DNA from: Variovorax sp. PAMC 28711 | GTDB taxonomy: Bacteria > Pseudomonadota > Gammaproteobacteria > Burkholderiales > Burkholderiaceae_C | NCBI RefSeq assembly: GCF_001577265.1 | Contig: NZ_CP014517.1 | Location: 487,001 to 551,000 of the forward strand | Direction of reading: 5' to 3' | DNA length: 64,000 bases | In this document: positions 54,247-63,691 of the stretch, in pieces | Numbering within the stretch: the stretch's first letter is position 1 | Layout of the letters: the number at the start of each line of letters is the position of its first letter | The notes under the pieces: generated by a model | Told to the model about the DNA's origin: nothing | Database searches by the model: none | The model's input: the letters and a program-made list of their open reading frames with translations, nothing else | Translations under genes and position numbers: made by a program

Positions 54247-54747
54247 TCACTTGCGCGCGCGCACCTGATCGCGCAGGTCGCGGATCTGGTCGTGGTTGCG
54301 CTGTGCGCCGTCGGCCTGCCGCTGCACCAGCGCAAGCACGTCGATCGGCAGGTCCTGCTTGAGCGCCTTGCGGTAACGCGCGACAGCCGCGTCCTCACCG
54401 CGTTCGCATTCCTCGAGCATCGAGAGTTCGCTGTTGGCGCCGACCGCGGCTTTCACATGCACCCACCCACGGTGCATTGCACCGGTGGCCGAGCCGCCTT
54501 CGGCCGGCGTGCCGCCGTACTGCGCGATCAGCGCAGCCAGTTCATTGCCTGCCACGCGGCATTGCACCGCGCGTTCACCGAAAACGCGCTTGAGCGCCGA
54601 GGACGCGTCGACCTCGTCCGCACACACGCGAAAGCCGTATTCGCCGTCGTGCGCGTTCTCGAGCAGGTCATTCAGGACGCCGACCACCTTGTCATTTGCG
54701 AGTGCTTCGCGGCCCTTCCCGACGGGGTTGATTGCTTCGTTGGCCAT
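54247..54747 (-). CDS. PA2169-family four-helix-bundle protein
   Basis: 166 aa. DUF2383-type helical bundle: VVGVLNDLLENAHDGEYGFR near residue 19, GNELAALIAQYGGTPAEGGS near 63 and MHRGWVHVKAAVGANSELSM near 85 followed by CERGEDAAVARYRKAL. It resembles ferritin-like bundles, but the iron ligands are not complete. It is often stress induced; function unknown. Ribosome site GGAGCG precedes ATG 54747. Confidence 0.82.
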   Translation of the reverse strand: MANEAINPVGKGREALANDKVVGVLNDLLENAHDGEYGFRVCADEVDASSALKRVFGERAVQCRVAGNELAALIAQYGGTPAEGGSATGAMHRGWVHVKAAVGANSELSMLEECERGEDAAVARYRKALKQDLPIDVLALVQRQADGAQRNHDQIRDLRDQVRARK

Positions 54748-54863
54748 GGAGCGCTCCTTTGTTTTGGGAAAACACCATGGTTCGCTCCAAGCCGGCGCGA
54801 CCCTGTCAGCCCGTCGAGCCGGTGCCTGTAGGTCAGCCGACCTCCGTCTTGCGGGTTCGAAAA

Positions 54864-55826
54864 CTAGCCCTTGTCGGCCGGTGGCGCACCGGTCTGCGCA
54901 CTGCGCTGCGGCTTGCCGCGCGCCTCTTTCTTGACCTGCCGCTCCGCGTCGAGCTGCTGCCCGACCGCCAGCCATTGCGCGAATTCTTCAGGTGTTTCGA
55001 GCGTGATGCGCCCGAGGTTGCCGGCACGGAACTCGTGCATCACGATCTCCGCCGCCTTCTGCAGATTGACGCGTCCCTTGCCCAGAATGGCGCCGCGTTT
55101 GCGGCCGATGATGTCGAGCACTTCCTCGTCCTTCATGGCCGCAATGTCGGCAGCGCCGAGGTCGAGCTTGAAGCGTGTGGCAATCGATCCTGCGTAGTGC
55201 GTCTTCAGGTAGGCCAGCAGTTCGAGCGCGACCTCTTCGTCGTCGAAGGCGTTGCGGCCGATCGCGCCGCTGGCGGCCAGGTTGTAGCCGCTCTTGGCCA
55301 CGATGATGCGCGGCCACAGCATGCCGGGCGTGTCGTAGAGATAGAAGTCGTCGGCCAGGGTGATGCGCTGCTCCAGCTTGGTGATGCCGGCCTCGTCGCC
55401 GGTCTTGGCTTTCTTGCTGCCGGTGAGCGTGTTGATGAGCGTCGACTTGCCCACATTGGGAATGCCGCAGATCAGTACCCGCATCGGCTTGGCCATGCCG
55501 CCGCGATTGGGCGCCAGCTGGTGGCAGGCGCGCACGAGTTGCTGCGCCGGCGTGGTCAGGCTCGCGTCAAGGCCAATCGCGCGCGTGTCGGGCAAGGCGT
55601 TGTAGTGGGTCAGCCATTGCGCGGTGCGTTCGGGGTCGGCCAGGTCCTGCTTGTTCAGCACCTTCAGCGTCGGCTTCGCCGCAGTGAGCTCGGCGAGCAT
55701 CGGATTCGCGCTCGACGCGGGCAGGCGGGCATCGAGCAGCTCGATCACCACGTCGGTGTCTTTCACGCGCTCGCCGATGGCCTTGCGCGTGAGGTGCATG
55801 TGGCCGGGAAACCATTGAATGGCCAT
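54864..55826 (-). CDS. ylqF: Ribosome biogenesis GTPase YlqF (RbgA)
   Basis: 320 aa. The GTPase motifs are circularly permuted: G4 NKQD at 58-61, then G1 GIPNVGKS at 121-128 and G3 DTPG at 165-168. The start MAIQWFPGHMHLTRKAI is diagnostic. In Bacillus it is needed for late 50S assembly. ATG 55826 was chosen for that signature; an upstream ATG at 55877 adds 17 basic residues. The C-terminal domain ends in a Lys/Arg-rich tail. Confidence 0.93.
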   Translation of the reverse strand: MAIQWFPGHMHLTRKAIGERVKDTDVVIELLDARLPASSANPMLAELTAAKPTLKVLNKQDLADPERTAQWLTHYNALPDTRAIGLDASLTTPAQQLVRACHQLAPNRGGMAKPMRVLICGIPNVGKSTLINTLTGSKKAKTGDEAGITKLEQRITLADDFYLYDTPGMLWPRIIVAKSGYNLAASGAIGRNAFDDEEVALELLAYLKTHYAGSIATRFKLDLGAADIAAMKDEEVLDIIGRKRGAILGKGRVNLQKAAEIVMHEFRAGNLGRITLETPEEFAQWLAVGQQLDAERQVKKEARGKPQRSAQTGAPPADKG

Positions 55827-55950
55827 CGATTGGGTCTTTCTCTTTCGGGGTCGAATTGTCGCCTCTGCCGACGGCAATGCCCGCAGACCTACGCAGGGGC
55901 TTTCGTTTCAGGTGCACAGTGGAGCCTCGTCAACCAAGAGAGGCATTCGC

Positions 55951-56310
55951 ATGCAAATTCAAGTCAACGCAAGCAACGGCATCGAAAACAAGGACACGCT
56001 GGAACGCTGGGCCGATGCCGAGATCAAGCAACACCTCGCGCGCTTCGCCGAAGACGTGACGCGCGTGGAAGTTCATTTGAGCGACGAGAACCACGACAAG
56101 GCCGGCAGCGCCGACAAGTGCTGCGTGATGGAAGCGCGCCTTGCGCACCATCAGCCGCTGGCGGTGACCCACCACGCCAGCACGCTGGACGACGCGTTTC
56201 GCGGCGCGAGCGACAAGCTCAAGCGCGTGCTCGACAGCACGCTCGGCCGGCTGAACAAGCATCGCGATCGCGATTCGATCCGCAAGGACGGCAGCCTCAT
56301 CGAGGAATAA
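55951..56310 (+). CDS. HPF/RaiA-family ribosome-associated protein
   Basis: 119 aa. Ribosome-hibernation factor family: MQIQVNASNGIENKDTLERW at the start, ITRVEVHLSD-like VTRVEVHLSDENHDK near residue 40 and CVMEARLAHHQPLAVTHHAS near 60, with a helical C-terminus (DKLKRVLDSTLGRLNKHRDR). It inactivates 70S ribosomes in stationary phase. The size fits the short type without the C-terminal dimerisation domain. GAGAGG precedes the ATG. Confidence 0.85.
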   Translation: MQIQVNASNGIENKDTLERWADAEIKQHLARFAEDVTRVEVHLSDENHDKAGSADKCCVMEARLAHHQPLAVTHHASTLDDAFRGASDKLKRVLDSTLGRLNKHRDRDSIRKDGSLIEE

Positions 56311-56320
56311 GGCCGGACGC

Positions 56321-57244
<924 letters not shown>

Positions 57245-57349
57245 GTCTGTCGCTGCTTTCGGTTGGGAGTCGTTGACGCGTGGCGTTTTACCCCAGAAAG
57301 CACGGCGAGGCTCGCGCGGTCGCGACAAGCCTGGGCGGTCGAAAGACGC

Positions 57350-57733
57350 TCAGCGCAGCGCCGGTCTCGACAGCCCGTCGAAGTAAGCCGCGAGTTCTTC
57401 GAGCTGCGACGACTTGTCGAAGAACGCATCGGCACCGAGTGCTTTGGCACGCACTCTCATCTCGGCCGTGGCGTAGTTGCTCAACACCACCACCTTCTGC
57501 GAGCGTCGACGGGTGCGGCACGCCTTGACGACCGCCAGCCCGTTGCCTTGCTCGAGGAAAAGATCGACCAGTGCGAGATCCCAGCCCTCTGGATTGGCCC
57601 GCAGCCATTCGACCGCCTCGCTCTCCGTGCTCGCATGCGCAACGACGTGGGTGTCAGCCACATCTTCGAGAAAGTCGACGAGGTTCTCCCGAATCACCGG
57701 ACTGTCTTCCACCAAATAGGTCTGGAAGGTCAT
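57350..57733 (-). CDS. Single-domain response regulator receiver
   Basis: 127 aa, a receiver domain only. FQTYLVEDSPVIRENLVDFL at the start supplies the acidic pair; the phospho-acceptor is Asp near 55 in WDLALVDLFLEQGNGLA; KVVVLSNYATAEMRVRA and ADAFFDKSSQLEELAA (Lys near 107) complete it. It has no output domain. Start 57733 fits; in-frame ATGs lie at 57841 and 57793. No kinase is beside it. Confidence 0.85.
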   Translation of the reverse strand: MTFQTYLVEDSPVIRENLVDFLEDVADTHVVAHASTESEAVEWLRANPEGWDLALVDLFLEQGNGLAVVKACRTRRRSQKVVVLSNYATAEMRVRAKALGADAFFDKSSQLEELAAYFDGLSRPALR

Positions 57734-57886
57734 GGCGGGTAAGGATGGAAGCGACGGAGGTTGAACATGGGTGCTGGTGGTTCGGTACACCATCGCATGG
57801 TCGCAGCCCTGGCCGCACCACGGGTGGGCGATGCAGGCCAATGTGGGTAGGCGTGAACCTACCGCACCAATTTCATGCAGCCGCGT

Positions 57887-59440
57887 TCAGGCGGCAACCG
57901 CAGTGCGGCTCCGGATGCCCAGCCGGCTCGGCGACACGTACTGCTCGCGGTAGATTTCGAAGGGCAGCGTGTCGCCCGCTTCGATGCGCTTCTGGTCGTC
58001 GATCGAGGTCTGCGTCATGCGATCGAACTGCGCCTGCTGTTCGGCGCTCCACGGCAAGCCGAGCAGCGTGCGGCGCGTCGACTCCGACTGCGCCCGCACG
58101 AACCCGGTGAACGAGTTGTCGTGCGATGCGGCCATGGCTGCCAGCACGCGCGCCGACGGCAGGCTGTCGGCATCGTCGAGCGCCGCCATCGCAGCGCGCA
58201 CCGCCTCGCCGTGCAGCGCGGTGCCGTGCGCGGCATCGAGTGCCGCCGCGATCGGCTCGCACTGTGCGACGAGCTCAGCGGCCCACGCGGTGAGCGGCAC
58301 TTCGCGACCCGCGCGTTGCAGCTTCAGGCCGGGCTCGCGACCGCGCGCAGCGGTCAGGTTCTGGTTGTGCGCCAGTTCGGCAATTTCCTGCGGGGTGTCG
58401 TCCGGGCTGTCGCTCAAGAGGCAGTGCAAGAGGAACACATCGATGAAGCGCATCGTCTGCGCATTGATGCCGACCGGCTCGAACGGATCGAGGTCCATCA
58501 GCCGCACTTCGACGTATTCCACGCCGCGCTCGCGCAGCGCATGCAGCGGACGCTCGCCCGGGTAGATCACGCGCTTCGGTCGGATCGTCCCGTAGAACTC
58601 GTTCTCGATCTGCAACAGGCTGGTGGCGAGCTGGTTGTAGTCGCCGCCCAGGTTCTGGATGCCGATGCTTTCGTAGGCCGGCCACGGTCGGGTGAGCGCG
58701 TCCTGCAACGAAGCGCCGTAGCCGTCGAGGCTGTTGTAGCTCACCGCCAGCGATGCCTGCGCCTCGCTCTGGTAGCCGAGGCGCCCCATGCGGAGCGACG
58801 TGCCATGCGGCATGTAGACGCTGCCCTCGCCCAGCGGCTGCAGTTCGTGCGGGCGCCCCGCGACGAAGCTGCTGCACAGTGCCGGCGACGCGCCGAAGAG
58901 ATACAGCAGCAAGAACGCGTTGCGGCGGAAATTGCGGATCAGCCCGAAGTACTGGTCGCTTCCCACGCCTGGCAACGACCAGTTGTAGTGAATGCCCGAA
59001 ATCGTCTGCATGCGGCGCCCGTAGCGGTGCGACAGGCCCATGCGGTACACGCTCTTGGCGCGGCCCACGTTCGACGAACCGTAGCGGCCGATCGGAATCG
59101 TCTCGTCGGTCGGGAGCCCGCAGGGCATGCTCGACACCCACAACCGCTCGTCGCCCGCGGCATCGAGCACGCGGTAGGTGTACTGGTGCACGCGGGTGAG
59201 CTCATCCAGCGCCGCATCGACGCCGTCGTGCACGCCGGTGATCAGCTCGAGCTGCGATTCGCTGAAATCGGTGGTGATGTGGGGATGCGTGAGGGCCGAA
59301 CCGAGCGGCAGCGGATGCGGGGTGAGCGCCAGCGTGCCATCCGGCTGCGCGCGCAAACTTTCCTTCTCGATGCCCCGGCGGATGCCCTTCAGCCGCGCAG
59401 GCGAGAGCGCACCCAGGCGTTCGTGCAATGTGCTGCTCAT
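57887..59440 (-). CDS. gshA: Glutamate-cysteine ligase (type 1)
   Basis: 517 aa, close to E. coli GshA (518). It catalyses the first, ATP-dependent step of glutathione synthesis. Blocks seen: GIRRGIEKESLRAQPDGTLA near residue 19, HPHITTDFSESQLELITGVH near 51, SGIHYNWSLPGVG near 147 and LFGASPALCSSFV near 180. LMDLDPFEPVGINAQTMRFI near 310 binds substrate. It lies in a region with two glutathione transferase genes downstream at 60694 and 61355. Confidence 0.96.
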   Translation of the reverse strand: MSSTLHERLGALSPARLKGIRRGIEKESLRAQPDGTLALTPHPLPLGSALTHPHITTDFSESQLELITGVHDGVDAALDELTRVHQYTYRVLDAAGDERLWVSSMPCGLPTDETIPIGRYGSSNVGRAKSVYRMGLSHRYGRRMQTISGIHYNWSLPGVGSDQYFGLIRNFRRNAFLLLYLFGASPALCSSFVAGRPHELQPLGEGSVYMPHGTSLRMGRLGYQSEAQASLAVSYNSLDGYGASLQDALTRPWPAYESIGIQNLGGDYNQLATSLLQIENEFYGTIRPKRVIYPGERPLHALRERGVEYVEVRLMDLDPFEPVGINAQTMRFIDVFLLHCLLSDSPDDTPQEIAELAHNQNLTAARGREPGLKLQRAGREVPLTAWAAELVAQCEPIAAALDAAHGTALHGEAVRAAMAALDDADSLPSARVLAAMAASHDNSFTGFVRAQSESTRRTLLGLPWSAEQQAQFDRMTQTSIDDQKRIEAGDTLPFEIYREQYVSPSRLGIRSRTAVAA

Positions 59441-59536
59441 GTTCTTGTGACCCTCGTTCTTGTGGGCACGGAAGGTAGCACGCGCACGCCGATGCTGCTG
59501 GCACCGGAAATCCAGCCATCCGGCGCCAGAGCCTTT

Positions 59537-60208
59537 TCAGGCGCCCGGGGCGAACACCCGCAGCAGGAACGCGTTCAGATCGGCGATTTCTTCCATGCAC
59601 ACCGAGTGCTCCATCGGGTAGTCGTGCCACTCGACGGCGCAGCCCAGCGCGACCAGCGCATCGCGCGTCTGGTGGCCCCGCGCGATCGTCACCACGCCGT
59701 CGCGGGTGCCGTGGCCGAGGAACACCGGCGTGTCGTGGTTGGCTGCCTGGCGCTCGGCCGCCGTGGTCGCGGCGATCGGCAAATAGCCCGACAGGCCGAC
59801 GATGCCCGCCAGGCGCTCGGTGTGGCGCAGGCCGGTCATCAGCGCCATCGCCGAGCCCTGCGAGAACCCGGCGACGACGATGCGGCTGGCCGGAATGCCG
59901 CGCGCCTTTTCGGCGGCGATCAGGGTCTCGATGGCCGCCTGGGAACGGCGCAGGCCGGCTTCGTCTTCGCGCAGCACCAGATCGGCGACCGCGATGTCGT
60001 ACCAGGCCGGCATCTCGTAGCCGCCATTGATGGTGACCGGGATGACCGGCGCGTTCGGGAACACGAAGCGCACCGGGCCGACGCTCGACAGGTCGAGCTC
60101 GCCGGCGATCGGCACGAAGTCGTTGCCGTCGGCGCCCAGGCCGTGCATCAGGATGACCGTGGCGGTCGGGTGGGGGCCGGTTTCGATTTCGATGGGAGGA
60201 CGTGACAT
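59537..60208 (-). CDS. Carboxylesterase/phospholipase-family alpha/beta hydrolase
   Basis: 223 aa. Matches the small esterase group (YpfH/acyl-protein-thioesterase like): TVILMHGLGADGNDFVPIAG near residue 17 supplies the oxyanion hole, VVAGFSQGSAMALMTGL near 111 the nucleophile Ser, LGHGTRDGVV near 164 the Asp and DYPMEHSVCMEEI near 197 the His. Start 60208. Substrate unknown; a broad esterase is likely. Confidence 0.87.
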   Translation of the reverse strand: MSRPPIEIETGPHPTATVILMHGLGADGNDFVPIAGELDLSSVGPVRFVFPNAPVIPVTINGGYEMPAWYDIAVADLVLREDEAGLRRSQAAIETLIAAEKARGIPASRIVVAGFSQGSAMALMTGLRHTERLAGIVGLSGYLPIAATTAAERQAANHDTPVFLGHGTRDGVVTIARGHQTRDALVALGCAVEWHDYPMEHSVCMEEIADLNAFLLRVFAPGA

Positions 60209-60319
60209 GGCGTGACCATATCGCACTATCGACCCTTCGAGCCCCGCATCCGGACGGCCCTTTTGCTGACTCGGAAGTGGCGCCCGACGGCGCAACATAG
60301 TGCGCCAAGAAGGAACCCC

Positions 60320-60655
60320 ATGAGCCATTCCCCCTCCCCCGCAACGCCCGACCCGTCGTTGCTCGTCAAGGTCAAGTTCGGCGGCGTCGTGCTCGTTTGC
60401 AGCGATTGCGAAGACCGCAGCAGCGGCCCGTCGAAGCTCAAGGCAAAGACCGTGCGCAAGGAAATGAAGCGCGGCCTGGTGCAGTCGCCGGTGCGGCTGC
60501 GCATCGTGGCATCGAGCTGTCTCGGCCTGTGCCCGAAAAAAGCCATCGCCGTCGCTGCCGTCGCCTCGGGGCGAGCGTTGCTGGCGGCTGAATTGCAGAG
60601 CGAAGAAGATGCCGCAGCGCTCGCCGCGACAGTGGTCTCGTCGTTCAGGGAGTGA
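60320..60655 (+). CDS. Thioredoxin-like [2Fe-2S] ferredoxin
   Basis: 111 aa. Four cysteines are placed as in thioredoxin-fold ferredoxins: VLVCSDCED near residue 26 and ASSCLGLCPKKAIAVA near 70. The lysine-rich segment between (KLKAKTVRKEMKRGLVQ) replaces acidic surfaces seen in other ferredoxins. Probable electron carrier; partner unknown. ATG 60320 follows AAGGAA; longer in-frame leaders overlap the esterase promoter. Confidence 0.8.
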   Translation: MSHSPSPATPDPSLLVKVKFGGVVLVCSDCEDRSSGPSKLKAKTVRKEMKRGLVQSPVRLRIVASSCLGLCPKKAIAVAAVASGRALLAAELQSEEDAAALAATVVSSFRE

Positions 60656-60693
60656 CAATCTCCGTCGATCGCAACAACGACGGAGACACACCC

Positions 60694-61341
60694 ATGCTCA
60701 CCCTGATCGGCTTTGCCGCCAGCAACTACTACAACAAGGTCAAACTCGCCCTGCTCGAAAAAGGCGTGCGCTTCGACGAAGAACTGGCCTGGGTCGGCGA
60801 GACCGACCTGACCGCCTCGCCACTCGGCAAGGTGCCGTATCTGCGCACCACCGAAGGCACGCTGTGCGAGTCTTCCGCCATCAATGAATACATCGAAGCG
60901 GCCTACCCTGAAGTCCCGCTGCTGCCGGCCGACCCTTTTGCCGCGGCCAAGGTGCGCGAGCTGGTGCTGTATCTCGAGCTGCACCTCGAACTGGTGGTGC
61001 GCAACGTCTATTCCGAAGCGTTTTTCGGCGGCAAGGTGAGCGATGGCTTGAAGCAGATGATCGGCAAGCAGCTCACCAAGAACATCGCTGCGTTCGGCAA
61101 GCTGGCGCGCTTCGACACGCCCTTCATCGCGGGCGACCAGCTCACGCTGGCCGACTGCGCAGCGGTGTGTCATTTGCCGGTGCTCGCCAGCGCCACAAAA
61201 ATCATCTACGGCGAAGACATGCTGGCCGCCCAACTGCCTGCAGCGCGCGACTACCTCAAGCGCCTGAACGCCAGGCCGCATGTGCAGGCCGTGAACGCCG
61301 AGCGCAAGCTCAATACCGAGCAGATGCTGGCGCGCTACTGA
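60694..61341 (+). CDS. Glutathione S-transferase family protein
   Basis: 215 aa. N-terminal thioredoxin fold: LIGFAASNYYNKVKLALLEK (Ser/Tyr active-site region), GKVPYLRTTEGTLCESSAIN near residue 48 (cis-Pro and glutathione-binding ESSAI). The C-terminal helical domain has IAGDQLTLADCAAVCHLPVL near 146. ATG 60694 has GGAGAC upstream; an earlier ATG at 60652 overlaps the ferredoxin stop. It is followed after 13 bases by a second GST gene. Confidence 0.9.
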   Translation: MLTLIGFAASNYYNKVKLALLEKGVRFDEELAWVGETDLTASPLGKVPYLRTTEGTLCESSAINEYIEAAYPEVPLLPADPFAAAKVRELVLYLELHLELVVRNVYSEAFFGGKVSDGLKQMIGKQLTKNIAAFGKLARFDTPFIAGDQLTLADCAAVCHLPVLASATKIIYGEDMLAAQLPAARDYLKRLNARPHVQAVNAERKLNTEQMLARY

Positions 61342-61354
61342 GGGCCGGCGCCTG

Positions 61355-62002
61355 CTGCCCATCCTGTATTCGTTCAGGCGTTGCCCGTATGCGATGCGGG
61401 CCCGGCTGGCGCTGATCGCGAGCGGCGAGCGCTGCGAGCTGCGCGAAGTCGTGTTGCGCGACAAGCCCGCCGCCCTGCTCGCCACATCGCCCAAGGGCAC
61501 GGTGCCGGTGCTGGTGACCCCCGACGGCGCCGTCATCGAACACAGCCTCGACGTCATGCTGTGGGCGCTGCGGCGCAATGATCCTTGGGGCTGGCTGGCA
61601 CCCGAATCGGCGTCGCTCGATGACCTGCTGGCGCTGGTGACTGGCTGCGACGGCGACTTCAAGACGCAACTCGATCGTTACAAATACCCGGACCGCTTCG
61701 TCCTCGTCGAAGGCGAGCCGACCCCTCGCGACCGCGGCGCAGCATTCCTCGCCATGCTCGATGCCCGGCTGGCGGCGTCCACCCACCTGGCCGGAGAGCG
61801 GCCTTCGCTGGCCGATGCGGCGCTCATGCCTTTCGTGCGGCAGTTCTCGATGGTCGAGCCGCACTGGTTTGCCGCCCAACACTGGCCCCACCTGCAGGCC
61901 TGGCTCGTCGGTTGGACCGGCACGGCGGCCTTCGCCACCGCCATGCACAAATACGCCGCCTGGGCGCCAGGCTGTCCCCTCGTCGAGTTTCCGGCGCTCT
62001 GA
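61355..62002 (+). CDS. Glutathione S-transferase family protein, probable CTG start
   Basis: About 215 aa if begun at CTG 61355. The first ATG (61394) would remove strand 1 and the motif ILYSFRRCPYAMRARLALIA that starts GST folds, and it has no ribosome site. No ATG, GTG or TTG lies between the upstream in-frame stop and 61394. CTG codons at 61352 and 61355 follow GAGGG (61340-61344) at 7-10 bases, so a rare CTG start is likely. GTVPVLVTPDGAVIEHSLDV and LAGERPSLADAALMPFVRQF are typical GST blocks. Confidence 0.8.
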   Translation: MPILYSFRRCPYAMRARLALIASGERCELREVVLRDKPAALLATSPKGTVPVLVTPDGAVIEHSLDVMLWALRRNDPWGWLAPESASLDDLLALVTGCDGDFKTQLDRYKYPDRFVLVEGEPTPRDRGAAFLAMLDARLAASTHLAGERPSLADAALMPFVRQFSMVEPHWFAAQHWPHLQAWLVGWTGTAAFATAMHKYAAWAPGCPLVEFPAL

Positions 62003-62221
62003 CGCGGAAGATGCGGACTGTTCGTCCCGCGGACGACATGTGGTCCTTTGGTTTACATGCTTCATCCAACGTCACCAAATGTGAACTTCTACACAGTCGG
62101 TGTTGGCTGAAACGGCCTGTCCCCTGGCTACTTTTGCTAGCAAACCGGTCTCCGGATTGAAAAATCAATCACGCGTCGGCCGAGTCCTACGCGCTTTTTC
62201 AACCCTTGTCTGGAGATCGAT

Positions 62222-63691
62222 ATGAAGACTTCTCAACCAACGCGCTTTCGCGCAGTGCTGTGCGGCGCAGCCGTGGCAGCTGCACTCTCGGTGCTGAGCG
62301 GCTGTGCGTCCGACGGCAAAGCCGGCTTCGGATTCGGCGGCACCAGCGCTGCGACGCCAGGCGGATTGGGCGGCGCGGGCACCGACGGCACGAGCGGCGG
62401 GGTCGCCGCGGACGGCAGCGGCGCGAACGGTGGCACGGGCGCCGCGGGCGGCGGTGAAGTCGTCGCTGGGGGCGGCGGCACGGGTGGCGGCACCGGCGGG
62501 ACCGGCGGCACGGGTGGAACGGGCGGCGGTGGAACGGGCGGTGGCGGCACGGGTGGTGGTGGCACCGGCGGTGGCGGCACGGGTGGTGGCACGGTCACTC
62601 CGATCAGCCCCGCGCTTGGCGCGAGCAACGGCCTGCTCGGCGGCGTCGGCCAGACGGTCAGTGCCACCGGGCAACTGGTCGGCGGCCTCAATGCCGGCCC
62701 CGCGACCGGACTGGTCAGCAACACGGGTGGCGCGATCGATACGCTCGGCAAGGGCGTGACCAACGGCATCGGTCAACTGCAGCAACCCAATGCGCTGGGC
62801 GTTACCGTCGACAGCGTGCCGGTGGCGGTCGGGCAGCTCGGCGACGGGGTCGCCAGCGTGGGCGCCGGAACGGCGCTCGCGCCGGTGACAGGCACCGTCG
62901 GCGGCATCGTCAACAAGGCATCGGACGTGGTTGGCGGCGTGACGGGCAACGGCGCGGTGCGCCAGGTGACGACCGGCGTCAGCACGGTGGTCGCACGCAT
63001 CGACGACGGGCTGCTCACGACAACGCAAAAAGTGGGTGCGGCAACAGGCCTGGGCGCCCCGATCGACGGCCTGACCAACAAGGTCGGTGCCGGCATTGCG
63101 CAGCTCGGCGGCAAGCTGCCGGGCAACCAGACCAACGGCCTCACCAGCGCACTTGGCACCACCGTCGCCAGCGTCGGCGGCCTGGTCAATGCACCGGGCA
63201 GCACGCCCTCGGGCCTCGGCGGCTTGAGCGGTGGCCTGGGCGGCGTTCTCGGTGGCGGCCTGAGCGGCGGCAGCAGCAGCGGTGGCAGCGGCCTCGGCGC
63301 CGTCACGGCCGGTCTCGGCGTGGGTGCCGGCGCAGGTGTCTCGGCCGGCTCCGGCGGCGTCAGCGCAGGCGTCGGCCTGGGTGCAGTGGCCGGCATCACC
63401 GCGCCGATCAACTCGGTCCTGAGCCCGGTGCTCTCGCCCGTCACCGCCATCGCAAGCCCGGTCCTGGCGCCGGTCGTGGCCGTCGTCACGCCGGTGGTCG
63501 GTACCGTCGTGCAGACGACCGGGACCGTGGTCGCGACTGCGGGCACCGTGGTGGGCGGCGTGGTGAATGGCACGACCGGTGCCGTCAGCAACGTGGGCGG
63601 TGGCGTGGGCACCGTGGTGGGCGGCACGGTCGCGACGGTGGGCGGCGTGGCCGGCGGCCTGATCGGCGGCCTGGGTCTGGGCCGCAGATGA
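62222..63691 (+). CDS. Glycine-rich repeat lipoprotein
   Basis: 489 aa. Lipoprotein signal with lipobox LSGC (Cys near 28). Residues ~33-125 are Gly/Thr/Ala-rich, with runs of GTGGGG units. Residues ~128-340 carry loose repeats such as VGQLGDGVASVG and LGGLSGGLGG. The end (~385-489) is Val/Gly/Thr-rich: SPVLAPVVAVV, GTVVQTTGTVVATAGTVVGG. No TPS secretion domain is obvious. The stop overlaps the outer-membrane transporter start by four bases, so the two should be made together. It could be a surface-exposed or structural protein; function unknown. Confidence 0.82.
   Translation: MKTSQPTRFRAVLCGAAVAAALSVLSGCASDGKAGFGFGGTSAATPGGLGGAGTDGTSGGVAADGSGANGGTGAAGGGEVVAGGGGTGGGTGGTGGTGGTGGGGTGGGGTGGGGTGGGGTGGGTVTPISPALGASNGLLGGVGQTVSATGQLVGGLNAGPATGLVSNTGGAIDTLGKGVTNGIGQLQQPNALGVTVDSVPVAVGQLGDGVASVGAGTALAPVTGTVGGIVNKASDVVGGVTGNGAVRQVTTGVSTVVARIDDGLLTTTQKVGAATGLGAPIDGLTNKVGAGIAQLGGKLPGNQTNGLTSALGTTVASVGGLVNAPGSTPSGLGGLSGGLGGVLGGGLSGGSSSGGSGLGAVTAGLGVGAGAGVSAGSGGVSAGVGLGAVAGITAPINSVLSPVLSPVTAIASPVLAPVVAVVTPVVGTVVQTTGTVVATAGTVVGGVVNGTTGAVSNVGGGVGTVVGGTVATVGGVAGGLIGGLGLGRR
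62460..62590 (+). repeat. GGNGGN/ACGGGTGG tandem repeats inside the lipoprotein gene
   Basis: Short imperfect repeats of GGCACGGGTGGN and GGCGGTGGAACGG type code for the GTGG(G)G runs. Such DNA can expand or contract by slippage in multiples of three without breaking the frame, giving length variation. Confidence 0.7.

Noticed and set aside
62460..62590. Collagen-like triple helix (Gly-X-Y) region
   Set aside because: The runs are GTGGGG-type without regular Gly every third residue followed by Pro, so a collagen fold is not supported.
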